A DNA stretch of 64,000 bases from Rhodopseudomonas pentothenatexigens (GTDB lineage: Bacteria; Pseudomonadota; Alphaproteobacteria; Rhizobiales; Xanthobacteraceae), in contig NZ_UFQQ01000001.1 in NCBI RefSeq assembly GCF_900218015.1, positions 124,001 through 188,000 of the forward strand, given 5' to 3'. Within the stretch, counting starts at the first letter, position 1. Each line of letters starts with the position of its first letter. Positions 1 through 9,956 of this stretch are shown piece after piece. The position numbers and the translations under genes are program-made. The notes under the pieces are model-generated. The model was not told the DNA's origin, ran no database searches, and saw only the letters and a list, made by a program, of their open reading frames with translations.

Positions 1-252
1 CTTCAGCGATTTCGACTCCAGCAGCCAAGGGCCGGGAACGTAGTCGATCACCAGATGCGCGAAATCCGGCTGGCCGGTCACCGGGCACAGCGAGGTGAAT
101 TCCGGCGCGGTGAAGCGAGCCAGGAAATTGGTGTCCTTCTGCGGGTTCGGCACCCGGTCGAGCTTGGCGGCTTCCGGCCGATCCGGCCATTCGACGGCTT
201 GGCCGAGCTGCAGGGGCGAGGAGGCGGCGGATTTGCGGGGCGTTTTCGACAT
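1..252 (-). CDS. queF: NADPH-dependent 7-cyano-7-deazaguanine reductase (QueF), C-terminus beyond window
   Basis: Only the first 84 codons are in the window; the gene continues past the left edge. QueF reduces preQ0 to preQ1 in queuosine biosynthesis, in the cytoplasm. The visible protein contains [13 protein letters not shown], where the Cys is the one that forms the thioimide with the nitrile substrate in this family, and ends near ESKSLK, the start of the QueF substrate/NADPH motif. The N-terminal tail is rich in Ser, Ala and Lys, as is usual in alphaproteobacteria. The ATG at 252 is the first start after a stop-rich intergenic stretch, and the gene is divergent from eno. The assignment is secure although the gene is partial. 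Confidence 0.93.
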   Translation of the reverse strand, partial: MSKTPRKSAASSPLQLGQAVEWPDRPEAAKLDRVPNPQKDTNFLARFTAPEFTSLCPVTGQPDFAHLVIDYVPGPWLLESKSLK

Positions 253-284
253 GGCTTGAAACTGTGGTCTCCGTTACCGCCGTC

Positions 285-1722
<1,438 letters not shown>

Positions 1723-1729
1723 ACGAAAA

Positions 1730-1760
1730 ATGGCCGCGATGATGTGATCGTCGTGGCCAT
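1730..1760 (+). terminator. Hairpin after eno
   Basis: ATGGCCGCGATGAT pairs with ATCGTCGTGGCCAT, a 14-pair stem with two G-T pairs and a three-base loop, starting 8 bases after the eno stop. The trailing sequence is poor in T, so intrinsic termination may be weak. Confidence 0.55.
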
Positions 1761-1828
1761 CGCCTCGTCTTGAACCCCGCGCGCGGCTGCATCATGGTGC
1801 GGCCGCAACAGACAGCAGGGAGAGAGAC

Positions 1829-2965
1829 GTGACCGAGGCCATCACCGGACTGCAACTGCGCTCGCTGATCAAGGCGAGCGGCGACCTCGAAGTCTCGCTG
1901 GTGCCGGTGAGCATTCCCGAGCCCGGCCCCGACGAGGTGGTGGTGCGGGTCGAAGCCACCCCGATCAATCCGTCCGATCTCGGCCTGTTGTTCGGCGCCG
2001 CCGACATGTCGACCGCGAAAGCGTCCGGCAGCGCGGATGCGCCGGTGATCACCGCCAAGGTGCCGGAAGCCGCCATGAAGGCGATGGCGGGCCGGCTCGA
2101 CGAGTCCATGCCGGTCGGCAACGAGGGCGCCGGCACGGTGATCAAGGTCGGCAGCTCGGATGCAGCGCAGGCGCTGCTCGGCAAGACCGTAGCGATGATC
2201 GGCGGTGCGATGTACGCGCAATACCGCCTGATCAAGGCGGCCGACTGCCTGAAGCTTCAGGACGGCACCACCGCGGCCGATGGCGCCTCGTGCTTTGTCA
2301 ATCCGCTGACCGCGCTCGGCATGACCGAGACGATGAAGCGCGAGGGCCACAAGGCGCTGGTGCACACGGCCGCGGCCTCCAACCTCGGCCAGATGCTCAA
2401 CCGGATCTGCCTCAAGGACGGCATAGATCTGGTCAACATCGTGCGCAGCGAGGCGCAGGCCAAGCTGCTGCGCGACATCGGCGCCAAATACGTGGTGGAT
2501 TCCACCGCACCGACCTTCCTCGACGATCTCACCGAGGCGCTGGTCAAGACCGGTGCCACCATCGCGTTCGACGCGATCGGCGGCGGCCGGCTTGCAGGCC
2601 AAATCCTGAGCTGCATGGAAGCGGCGATCGGCAAGACCGCCACCGGCCCCTACAGCCGCTACGGCTCGAACATTCCGAAGCAGGTCTATATCTACGGCAG
2701 CCTCGACACCAAGCCGACCGAGATCGTCCGCAATTTCGGCTTCGCCTGGGCGGTCGGCGGCTGGCTGCTGTTCCCGTTCCTGCAGAAGATCGGCGCCGCC
2801 GATGCTGCGCGCCTGCGCGCCCGCGTTGCCGCCGAGATCAAGACCACCTTCGCCAGCCGCTACACCAAGGTGGTGTCGCTGAAGGAGGCTCTGACGCTCG
2901 ACGCCATCGCCGTCTACAACAAGCGCGCGACCGGCGAAAAGTATCTGATCGATCCGACCAAATAA
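1829..2965 (+). CDS. Zinc-type alcohol dehydrogenase / quinone oxidoreductase-like protein (MDR superfamily)
   Basis: A 378-residue medium-chain dehydrogenase/reductase. The N-terminal GroES-like half contains PDEVVVRVEATPINPSDLG, and the middle VGNEGAGTVIKVG corresponds to the family's GxExxGxV motif. The C-terminal Rossmann half includes LVHTAAASNLGQMLNRICL in place of the usual nucleotide-binding glycine run. No catalytic-zinc cysteine set is visible, so a quinone- or enone-reductase type is likelier than a zinc alcohol dehydrogenase. The substrate is unknown. The start at 1829 (GTG) follows a strong AGGGAGAGAG ribosome site. It lies alone between the eno hairpin and the oxygenase gene. 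Confidence 0.8.
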   Translation: MTEAITGLQLRSLIKASGDLEVSLVPVSIPEPGPDEVVVRVEATPINPSDLGLLFGAADMSTAKASGSADAPVITAKVPEAAMKAMAGRLDESMPVGNEGAGTVIKVGSSDAAQALLGKTVAMIGGAMYAQYRLIKAADCLKLQDGTTAADGASCFVNPLTALGMTETMKREGHKALVHTAAASNLGQMLNRICLKDGIDLVNIVRSEAQAKLLRDIGAKYVVDSTAPTFLDDLTEALVKTGATIAFDAIGGGRLAGQILSCMEAAIGKTATGPYSRYGSNIPKQVYIYGSLDTKPTEIVRNFGFAWAVGGWLLFPFLQKIGAADAARLRARVAAEIKTTFASRYTKVVSLKEALTLDAIAVYNKRATGEKYLIDPTK

Positions 2966-3007
2966 ACGCCGCGATTGCCTGAGAAACCTGCTGGCTGTCG
3001 CCGCAAT

Positions 3008-3022
3008 TGAGAGTTATTCTCA
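3008..3022. promoter_or_regulatory. Fur-like palindrome (7-1-7) in front of the oxygenase gene
   Basis: TGAGAGTTATTCTCA is a near-perfect 7-1-7 inverted repeat, close to the classical Fur-family operator TGAGAAT-N-ATTCTCA, and it ends 27 bases before the next gene's ATG. It also fits TGA-N9-TCA, the RirA-type iron operator. It is flanked by CCGCA and TGCGG, so the whole could also fold as a hairpin terminating the upstream gene. Control by iron or manganese is an inference. Confidence 0.45.
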
Positions 3023-3049
3023 TGCGGCGCAGCAGAGCAGGGCACAATC

Positions 3050-3853
3050 ATGGACCAAATGGCTGAACGGCGTCCGTCGGAATTGGCGGAGGCGACTGCC
3101 GCATTGATCAATCACATCGTCGGGGCGATCGAATCCGCCGCCGTGGTGATGGAGCCGTTCTACCATCTCGAATTCGTCGGAATCTTTCCGGCGCTGGTTT
3201 ACGCGGCGATCCTCAAGGCGATGCCGCAGAGCAACGACTATCGGCCGATGCATGGCCGCAGCAAGGGCAATGATCTCGCTGACGGCACTCACACCCGGGT
3301 GAAGATCGACCTGTTTCCGGAATACATCCGGCACCTGCCGCCCGAGCAGCGCTCGGTCTGGCGCATGGTCGGCGATGCGCTGTGCTCGGAGCCGGTGAAG
3401 GACGCGTTTCGGCGCAAGCTGGCGCCGGCGCTGGAGCGGCGGTTCGGCCCCGGCGCCCAGTCGGTCGGGATGTTTCCGATCCCGATCCTGACCCGCGACA
3501 TCCCTGGCTACAAGATCACGCCGCACACCGACACACACTGGAAGGGCATCACCGTGCAGCTCTATCTGCCGCGTGACGAAGCCCACACCGATATCGGCAC
3601 GATCTTCCATGATGTCTTGCCGGACGGCTCGATGCCGAAGACACGGCAGATGAAGTTCGCGCCGAATTCGGGCTATGCCTTCGCGGTCGACAAGCACACC
3701 TGGCACTCGGCTGATACCGTCCCCGCGGACGTCGAGACGCGGGACAGCATTCTGCTGACCTATTTCGTCGACCAGGGCGTCCTCAAAGTGCTGCGCAATC
3801 GCGGCAAGCGGATCGGCAACTTCGTGCTCAACGAGATCCGCGCGCGGACCTGA
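3050..3853 (+). CDS. 2-oxoglutarate/Fe(II)-dependent oxygenase-like protein
   Basis: A 267-residue cytoplasmic protein with the features of a 2OG-Fe(II) dioxygenase. HTD at residues 159-161 supplies the first two iron ligands, H219 in HTWHSAD is the likely distal histidine, and R231 in RDSILLTYF is at the spacing expected for the 2-oxoglutarate-binding Arg. This reading is from motif spacing only. The substrate is unknown; relatives act on small molecules or on nucleotide-linked sugars. A Fur-like palindrome overlaps the probable promoter, which would suit an iron enzyme controlled by iron. It is transcribed alone, with a palindromic repeat following it. Confidence 0.65.
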   Translation: MDQMAERRPSELAEATAALINHIVGAIESAAVVMEPFYHLEFVGIFPALVYAAILKAMPQSNDYRPMHGRSKGNDLADGTHTRVKIDLFPEYIRHLPPEQRSVWRMVGDALCSEPVKDAFRRKLAPALERRFGPGAQSVGMFPIPILTRDIPGYKITPHTDTHWKGITVQLYLPRDEAHTDIGTIFHDVLPDGSMPKTRQMKFAPNSGYAFAVDKHTWHSADTVPADVETRDSILLTYFVDQGVLKVLRNRGKRIGNFVLNEIRART

Positions 3854-3886
3854 TTGACGCCCTTAGTAGCGAAGGTGCTATGCTTC

Positions 3887-3973
3887 GTCATGGCCGGGCT
3901 CGTCCCGGCCATCCGCGCGTTCTTTGTTGAGCCGCCGTAAGGCGTGGATGCTCGGGAAAAGCCCGGGCATGAC
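3887..3973. repeat. Palindromic element, GTCATGGCCGGGCT class
   Basis: GTCATGGCCGGGCT at the left end and AGCCCGGGCATGAC at the right end form inverted termini around an inner palindrome (CCGGGCTCGTCCCGG). This is the widespread alphaproteobacterial element often seen between genes. It sits between convergent genes (the oxygenase and the LysE exporter), where it could also act as a bidirectional terminator. Confidence 0.75.
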
Positions 3974-4004
3974 GGCCGTGAGACGATCAGCGTATTAACA
4001 GGCG

Positions 4005-4619
4005 TCACCGCTCCGCGGTCGCCAGCTTGGCGCCGAGCGCCACGAAGGCGGCGGCGAAGCTGCGGCGGAGCCAGGTCATCACTTGCGGCCGGGTGATGAC
4101 GTGGTCGCGCAGCCAGGCGGCGAACAGACCGTAGATCACGAACACCACGAAGGTCATCAGCATGAAAATGCCGCTCAGCTCGACCATCCGGCCGAGCGGA
4201 TGCGCGTCGTCGGCCGAGACGAACTGCGGCAGGAAGGCGAGGAAGAAGATCGACAGTTTTGGATTGAGGATGTTGATCAGCACGCCGGTCACCGTCATCT
4301 GCAGTGCTGAGCGTGCGCCGACATCGCTCTCGACGCTGAGCGGGCCGCGCTCGCCGAGCGTCTTCCACGCCATGTAGAGCAGATAGGCGACGCCGAGATA
4401 TTTGAAGGTCTGGAACGCCACCGCGCTGGTGTGGAGCAGGGCGGCAAGGCCGAGGATCGCCGCCGCCATGTGTGGCACGATGCCGATGGTCGAGCCGAAC
4501 GCCGCGATCGCGCTGGCGCGTGAGCCGCGCGACAGGCCGGTGGCCACCGTATAGAGCACGCCGGTTCCGGGCGAGGCGACGACGATCAGCGAGGTGATGA
4601 GAAATTCGGCAGTCACCAT
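4005..4619 (-). CDS. LysE/RhtB family amino-acid exporter
   Basis: A 204-residue inner-membrane exporter. Five or six hydrophobic segments are visible, and the family signature ASPGTGVLYTVATGLSRG is near the N-terminus (the usual form is PGP, here PGT). GFGSTIGIVPH-like and ILNPKLSIFFLAFLPQFV segments match the LysE fold. Family members export Lys, Arg, homoserine, threonine or similar compounds; the substrate here is unknown. The start at 4619 is preferred over the longer frame because the upstream 31 residues are charged and would precede the first membrane span. It is divergent from the CoA-transferase gene, 92 bases away. Confidence 0.85.
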   Translation of the reverse strand: MVTAEFLITSLIVVASPGTGVLYTVATGLSRGSRASAIAAFGSTIGIVPHMAAAILGLAALLHTSAVAFQTFKYLGVAYLLYMAWKTLGERGPLSVESDVGARSALQMTVTGVLINILNPKLSIFFLAFLPQFVSADDAHPLGRMVELSGIFMLMTFVVFVIYGLFAAWLRDHVITRPQVMTWLRRSFAAAFVALGAKLATAER

Positions 4620-4711
4620 TGCGCGCTCCGCTCCTGCCAGACACTTGCAATTTGCCTCGCGCCACTGAAACAGTGCGCGCCGAAACTCATAACACGAAAA
4701 CGGAGACCGCA

Positions 4712-5854
4712 ATGGGTGGACCGCTCGCCGGAATCAAAGTGATCGAGATCGCGCAGGCGATCGCCGGGCCGATGGCCGGGATGATCCTCGGCGACATGGG
4801 CGCCGAGGTGATCAAGATCGAGAAGCACGACGGCGGCGACGATGCCCGGCACTGGGGCCCGCCCTTCGTCGACGGCGATTCCTTGCTGTTTCATACCTAC
4901 AACCGCAACAAGCGTTCGGTGACGCTCGACATCAAGAACCCGGACGACGTCGCGCGGCTCAAGGAGCTTGTCCAGGATGCGGACATCCTGATCCAGAATC
5001 TGCGCTCCGGCGTGGTCGCTTCGTGCGGCATCGGGCCTGACGTGATGTGCGCGGTCAATCCGCGGCTGATCTATTGTTCGGTGTGGGCGTTCGGCAAGTC
5101 CGGTCCGCTGAGCAAGGAGCCGGGCTTCGATCCGCTGCTGCAGGCCTATGGCGCGGTAATGTCGCTGACCGGCGGTCCGGAGCATCCGCCGACCTTCTGC
5201 GCGCCGCCGATCAACGACCGCGCCACTGCACAGTGGTGCGTGATCGGCGCGCTGGCGGCGTTGCAGCAGCGCCATGTCACCGGCAAGGGATGCGTGATCG
5301 ACACCTCGCTGTTTGACACGGCGGTCGGCTGGGTCGACATGTCGCTCAGCGGCTATCTGCTCGACGGCGAGCCGCCGGTGCGCCACGGCACCGCCAGCGG
5401 CACGCTGGCGCCGTATCAGGTGTTCGAGACCGCCGACCGTCCGATCGTGATCGCGGCCGGCAACGACCGGCTGTTCGCCAGATGCGCCGAGGTGCTCGGC
5501 CATCCGGAGTGGAGCGCCGACCAGCGCTTTGCGCGGGTGCGCGACCGGCAGGCGCATCGGCCCGTCCTGATCCCGCTGATGCAGGAGGTGCTGAAGAGCC
5601 GCAGCGCCGCCGACTGGCTCGCTGCGCTCAAGGGCGCCGGCGTGCCGGTGAGCCCGGTCAACGACATCCCGGAGCTTGCCGCCACCGAACAGCTCGCCGC
5701 GGTGGATCTGCTGCGCACGATGCCGGATACCGGCCTCAAGGTCGCCGGTCTGCCGATCGTGTTCGACGGCGAACGGCCGCATCCGGAGCTCGCCACGCCG
5801 AAGCTCGGCGCGCACAACCATGAGGTGCTGGGCAACCGCGCGGCGGCTCAATAG
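4712..5854 (+). CDS. CaiB/BaiF (family III) CoA-transferase
   Basis: A 380-residue CoA-transferase. The start LAGIKVIEIAQAIAGPMAGM and the run GAEVIKIEKHDGGDDARHWGPPF are typical of the formyl-CoA transferase superfamily, as is NRNKRSVTLDIKNP. The C-terminal part VPVSPVNDIPELAATEQL matches the family's closing region. Members move CoA between acids such as oxalate, carnitine or succinate and aromatic acids; the actual substrate cannot be read from sequence. ATG 4712 follows the weak AACGGAGAC and gives the standard N-terminus. No partner enzyme (decarboxylase or dehydrogenase) is adjacent. Confidence 0.88.
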   Translation: MGGPLAGIKVIEIAQAIAGPMAGMILGDMGAEVIKIEKHDGGDDARHWGPPFVDGDSLLFHTYNRNKRSVTLDIKNPDDVARLKELVQDADILIQNLRSGVVASCGIGPDVMCAVNPRLIYCSVWAFGKSGPLSKEPGFDPLLQAYGAVMSLTGGPEHPPTFCAPPINDRATAQWCVIGALAALQQRHVTGKGCVIDTSLFDTAVGWVDMSLSGYLLDGEPPVRHGTASGTLAPYQVFETADRPIVIAAGNDRLFARCAEVLGHPEWSADQRFARVRDRQAHRPVLIPLMQEVLKSRSAADWLAALKGAGVPVSPVNDIPELAATEQLAAVDLLRTMPDTGLKVAGLPIVFDGERPHPELATPKLGAHNHEVLGNRAAAQ

Positions 5855-6022
5855 GGCGGGTGAGGCCGGCGCTGTGGCCGGCGCAGAGGTGGACGCGGAC
5901 GGTTTCCCCCATCAAAACCGCGTCATCACAGCGACGATGTCGTGAGTTGAGCTTTCTCCGTCGTCGCGGCGGGCTAGGCTCGCCGCGAGAGTATTTCCAT
6001 TGCTGCTCCGGAGGAATTCCCT

Positions 6023-6583
6023 ATGGCTCCACCCCATCGCGTCGCCGTCGTCGTCGGCAGCCTGCGCAAGCAAGCGTATTCGCTGCGCACCGCGCAGGCG
6101 CTCGCCAAGCTGGCCCCGGACTCGCTGAAGCTCGACATCGTCACGCTGCACGGCCTGTCGATGTACAACCAGGATTTAGAGACCGACGCGCCGCCGTCCG
6201 ACTGGACCAAGTTCCGCGACGACATCAACGCTTCCGACGCCGTGCTGTTCGTGACGCCTGAATACAATCGCTCGATTCCCGGTGTGCTGAAGAACGCGAT
6301 CGACGTCGGCTCGCGCCCGTACGGCAAGAGCTGCTTCGACAAGAAGCCGGCCGGGGTGTTGTCGAATTCGCCGGGCGCGATCGGCGGCTTCGGCGCCAAC
6401 CACCACCTCCGTCAGTGCCTGGTGTTCTTGAACATGCCGACGCTGCAGCAGCCGGAGGCCTATGTCGGCGGCATTGCGGATGCGTTCGCCGAGGACGGCA
6501 CGCTGGTCAAGGACTCCTTGCGCGAGTTCCTGCAGAAGTACATCGACGCCTTCGCAGGCTTTGTCGCCCAGCAGTACAAGTGA
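6023..6583 (+). CDS. NADPH-dependent FMN reductase (ChrR/ArsH-like flavodoxin fold)
   Basis: A 186-residue flavoprotein. VVVGSLRKQAYSLRTAQAL forms the flavin-phosphate loop and TPEYNRSIPGVLKNAIDVGSRP is the second family signature. Members reduce FMN, quinones, chromate or azo compounds with NAD(P)H and guard against oxidative stress. The ATG at 6023 follows GGAGG at good spacing. It is monocistronic by spacing. Its physiological substrate is unknown. Confidence 0.88.
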   Translation: MAPPHRVAVVVGSLRKQAYSLRTAQALAKLAPDSLKLDIVTLHGLSMYNQDLETDAPPSDWTKFRDDINASDAVLFVTPEYNRSIPGVLKNAIDVGSRPYGKSCFDKKPAGVLSNSPGAIGGFGANHHLRQCLVFLNMPTLQQPEAYVGGIADAFAEDGTLVKDSLREFLQKYIDAFAGFVAQQYK

Positions 6584-6670
6584 AGTCCCGCCTGCGTCCC
6601 GTCGGTTGCGAGCTGGCGGGACCAGTGCGGCGTTAGCCGCACGTTAACCGCGCTATCCGATGGTGCGGCC

Positions 6671-6988
6671 ATGGTCACCCGCAGTCGTCTCAAATCGATC
6701 CTCGCCGGCATCGCGCTGTACGCGATCGCCGCCGCCGTGATCGGCTATTTCGGCGTCAACGCCTACACCGGCCGCTACGGCCTGACGGCGCAGCAGGAGC
6801 TCGACCAGGAGATCACCGCGCTCACTGCCGAGCTGGTGCAACTGCGCCAGCAGCGCGCCGAGGCCGAGCAGCGGGTGTCGCTGCTGCGCTCCGACCGGAT
6901 CGATCCCGATATGCTCGACGAGCGCGTGCGCTATCAGCTCGACTTCGCCAATCCGGCGGACCTGGTGCGGATGCTGCCCGCGCGCTGA
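6671..6988 (+). CDS. ftsB: Septum formation initiator FtsB/DivIC family protein
   Basis: A 105-residue bitopic membrane protein with a single transmembrane helix at about residues 10-30, followed by a coiled coil (LDQEITALTAELVQLRQQRAEAEQRVSLL) and a short tail containing DMLDERVRYQLDF, the usual alphaproteobacterial FtsB ending. It acts in the divisome with FtsL and FtsQ. Its place just ahead of pdhA is conserved in related genomes. The start at 6671 gives the expected short cytoplasmic N-terminus. Confidence 0.88.
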   Translation: MVTRSRLKSILAGIALYAIAAAVIGYFGVNAYTGRYGLTAQQELDQEITALTAELVQLRQQRAEAEQRVSLLRSDRIDPDMLDERVRYQLDFANPADLVRMLPAR

Positions 6989-7140
6989 GTGCGCAAATTC
7001 CAAAAATCTGGACGAACGATTTCGAAAGTTTCGTGTCGCTGCACTGCGGCATATTGATTTGCGCGCAGCGACATAGCGATCCTTTCAAGCCGCTATAAGT
7101 TACGATAGAGAGGCTCATCTCATCTCTCATCGGAATCGCC

Positions 7141-8175
7141 ATGGCTGCACCCAAGAAGAGCGCCGCGAAGGAAACAGCACAGGACAAGGCCGGAGGAGCG
7201 TCACCGTCGAACGTGCCGCCTTTCACCAAGGAACAGGAGCTCGGCGCTTTTCGAGAGATGCTGCTGATCCGCCGCTTCGAAGAGAAGGCGGGTCAGCTCT
7301 ACGGCATGGGTGCGATCGGCGGCTTCTGCCACCTCTACATCGGCCAGGAAGCCGTCGTCGTCGGCATGCAGATGGCGCTGCGCGAAGGTGATCAAGTGAT
7401 CACCGGGTATCGCGATCACGGCCACATGCTCGCCTGCGGCATGGAGGCCAACGGCGTGATGGCCGAGCTCACCGGACGCCGCGGCGGCTACTCCAAGGGC
7501 AAGGGCGGCTCGATGCACATGTTCAGCCGGGAGAAGAGCTTCTTCGGCGGACACGGCATCGTCGGCGCGCAGGTTTCGCTCGGCACCGGCATCGCCTTCG
7601 CCAACCGCTATCGGGGCGACGGTCGCGTCTGCCTGGCTTATTTCGGCGACGGCGCCGCCAATCAGGGCCAGGTGTACGAGAGCTTCAACATGGCGGAGCT
7701 GTGGAAGCTCCCCGTGGTGTACGTGATCGAGAACAACCGCTACGCGATGGGAACCTCGGTGACGCGCTCCTCGGCGCAGACCGATTTCTCCAAGCGCGGC
7801 GTGTCGTTCAACATTCCGGGCGAGCAGGTCGACGGCATGGACGTGCGCGCGGTGAAGGCCGCCGGCGACAAGGCGGTTGCACATTGCCGCGCCGGCAACG
7901 GTCCGTTCATTCTCGAAATGCAGACCTACCGCTACCGCGGTCACTCGATGTCTGACCCGGCGAAGTACCGGTCGCGCGAAGAAGTCGACAAGATCCGCAA
8001 CGATCAGGATCCGATCGAGCAAGTCCGCAAGCGTCTGCTGGCGCTCGACATGACCGAGGACGATCTCAAGGCGATCGACGGCGAAGTTCGCAAGATCGTC
8101 AACGAGTCGGCTGACTTCGCACAGCACGATCCCGAGCCGGATCCGTCCGAGCTGTACACCGATGTGTATCGCTGA
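7141..8175 (+). CDS. pdhA: Pyruvate dehydrogenase E1 component, alpha subunit
   Basis: A 344-residue thiamine-diphosphate enzyme subunit that decarboxylates pyruvate as part of the pyruvate dehydrogenase complex. The TPP motif is seen as GDGAANQGQVYESFNMA, and the phosphorylation-loop-like segment TYRYRGHSMSDPAKYRSREEV is intact. A Lys/Ala-rich N-terminal tail of about 25 residues precedes the conserved start of the fold, as in relatives. It heads the operon pdhA-pdhB-DUF5076-pdhC-orphan-lpd. The 152-base gap before it presumably holds the operon promoter; I could not define a box there. Confidence 0.97.
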   Translation: MAAPKKSAAKETAQDKAGGASPSNVPPFTKEQELGAFREMLLIRRFEEKAGQLYGMGAIGGFCHLYIGQEAVVVGMQMALREGDQVITGYRDHGHMLACGMEANGVMAELTGRRGGYSKGKGGSMHMFSREKSFFGGHGIVGAQVSLGTGIAFANRYRGDGRVCLAYFGDGAANQGQVYESFNMAELWKLPVVYVIENNRYAMGTSVTRSSAQTDFSKRGVSFNIPGEQVDGMDVRAVKAAGDKAVAHCRAGNGPFILEMQTYRYRGHSMSDPAKYRSREEVDKIRNDQDPIEQVRKRLLALDMTEDDLKAIDGEVRKIVNESADFAQHDPEPDPSELYTDVYR

Positions 8176-8233
8176 TTCCCGCCTTGCCGTGTCGCGGCTG
8201 CTTCCCGCCTGACTGAATGACTGCGGAGCCCCA

Positions 8234-9643
8234 ATGCCAATCCAAGTTCTGATGCCCGCGCTGTCGCCGACCATGGAGAAGGGCAACCTGTCGAAATGGC
8301 TGAAGAAGGAAGGCGACAAGGTCAAAAGCGGTGACGTCATCGCCGAGATCGAGACCGACAAGGCGACGATGGAAGTCGAAGCCGCCGACGAGGGCACGCT
8401 CGGCAAGATCCTGATCCCCGAAGGCACCAACGATGTCGCGGTGAACACGCCGATCGCCACCATCCTGGGCGACGGCGAGAGCGCCGCGGATGCCGACAAG
8501 GCGTCCGATCCGGCCGTGCAGAACAAGGTTTCGCAATCGGCACCGCCATCAGCGGAGCCAGAAGCCGCGCAGGCGAAGTCCGCAGCCGCGCCCGCACAGC
8601 ATGCGCCCGAAGCGCCGACCGTATCGGCGGCCGCCGATCCGGATATTCCTGCCGGCACCGAAATGGTGACGGTGACGATCCGCGAAGCGCTGCGCGATGC
8701 GATGGCCGAGGAAATGCGCCGCGATCCCGACGTGTTCGTGATGGGCGAAGAGGTCGGCGAGTATCAGGGCGCCTACAAGGTCACGCAGGGGCTGCTGCAG
8801 GAATTCGGCGACCGCCGCGTGATCGACACCCCGATCACCGAGCACGGTTTCGCCGGCGTCGGCGTTGGTGCGGCGATGGCCGGTCTGAAGCCGATTGTCG
8901 AGTTCATGACCTTCAACTTCGCCATGCAGGCGATCGACCAGATCATCAACTCGGCGGCGAAGACGCTGTACATGTCGGGCGGCCAGCTCGGCTGCTCGAT
9001 CGTGTTCCGCGGCCCCAACGGCGCCGCCTCGCGCGTCGCCGCGCAGCACAGCCAGGACTACTCGGCCTGGTACTCGCAAATCCCCGGCCTGAAGGTGGTG
9101 GCGCCGTATTCGGCCGCCGACGCCAAGGGCCTGCTCAAGGCGGCGATCCGCGATCCCAATCCGGTGATCTTCCTCGAACATGAGATGCTGTATGGCCAAT
9201 CGTTCGAGGTGCCGAAGCTCGACGACTACGTGATCCCGATAGGCAAGGCGCGGATCGTTCGTGAGGGCAGCGACGTCACGCTGATCTCGTGGTCGCACGG
9301 CATGACCTACACGCTGAAGGCCGCCGACGAACTGGCCAAGGACGGCATCTCGGCCGAAGTGATCGATCTGCGCACGCTGCGTCCGCTCGACACCGAGACG
9401 ATCATCGCTTCGGTGAAGAAGACCGGTCGCGCCGTGACGGTCGAAGAGGGCTGGCAGCAGAACGGCATCGGCGCCGAACTCTCCGCCCGGATCATGGAGC
9501 ACGCGTTCGATTATCTGGACGCGCCGGTGACGCGGGTATCCGGCAAGGATGTGCCGATGCCGTATGCCGCCAATCTCGAAAAGCTGGCGCTGCCCAGCGT
9601 CGCCGAGGTGGTCGAGGCCGCCAAAGCCGTTTGCTATCGGTGA
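8234..9643 (+). CDS. pdhB: Pyruvate dehydrogenase E1 beta subunit with N-terminal lipoyl domain
   Basis: A 469-residue protein with a biotinyl/lipoyl domain at residues 1-78 (acceptor K43 in [11 protein letters not shown]), an Ala/Pro/Glu linker at about 79-140, and then the E1 beta fold starting at [18 protein letters not shown]. The lipoylated E1 beta arrangement is known in alphaproteobacteria such as Zymomonas and Sinorhizobium. The lipoyl domain is almost identical to that of PdhC downstream, in DNA as well as protein, suggesting duplication or gene conversion. It follows pdhA by 58 bases. Confidence 0.97.
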   Translation: MPIQVLMPALSPTMEKGNLSKWLKKEGDKVKSGDVIAEIETDKATMEVEAADEGTLGKILIPEGTNDVAVNTPIATILGDGESAADADKASDPAVQNKVSQSAPPSAEPEAAQAKSAAAPAQHAPEAPTVSAAADPDIPAGTEMVTVTIREALRDAMAEEMRRDPDVFVMGEEVGEYQGAYKVTQGLLQEFGDRRVIDTPITEHGFAGVGVGAAMAGLKPIVEFMTFNFAMQAIDQIINSAAKTLYMSGGQLGCSIVFRGPNGAASRVAAQHSQDYSAWYSQIPGLKVVAPYSAADAKGLLKAAIRDPNPVIFLEHEMLYGQSFEVPKLDDYVIPIGKARIVREGSDVTLISWSHGMTYTLKAADELAKDGISAEVIDLRTLRPLDTETIIASVKKTGRAVTVEEGWQQNGIGAELSARIMEHAFDYLDAPVTRVSGKDVPMPYAANLEKLALPSVAEVVEAAKAVCYR

Positions 9644-9647
9644 GCCT

Positions 9648-9944
9648 ATGACCGGACCCAAGCAACAGCCGCTGCCGCCCGACGTCGAAGGCCGCGAGGA
9701 CGCGATCGAAGTGCTGCGCGCCTTCGTGCTCGACGGCGGTCTGTCGATCGCTTTCATGCGCGCGTTCGAAGATCCGGAGATGTGGGGGCTGCTGCTGGTC
9801 GACATCGCCCGCCACGCCGCGCGTGCCTATGCGCGCGAGAGCGAATACACCGAAGACGAGGCGCTGGAGCGCATCGTCGAGATGTTCGAGGCCGAGCTGT
9901 CGCGCCCGACCGACACCGGCGCCACCACCGAACGGCCGCAGTAA
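9648..9944 (+). CDS. DUF5076-type small protein of the PDH operon
   Basis: A 98-residue acidic protein that begins 4 bases after the pdhB stop and ends 12 bases before pdhC, so it is co-transcribed. The centre GGLSIAFMRAFEDPEMWGLLLVDIARHAARAY is well formed, and the protein resembles the DUF5076 family found at this locus in related genomes. It has no signal peptide or membrane span. Its function is unknown; a role in the pyruvate dehydrogenase complex is inferred only from position. Confidence 0.75.
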   Translation: MTGPKQQPLPPDVEGREDAIEVLRAFVLDGGLSIAFMRAFEDPEMWGLLLVDIARHAARAYARESEYTEDEALERIVEMFEAELSRPTDTGATTERPQ

Positions 9945-9956
9945 GGTTCTGTCCTC

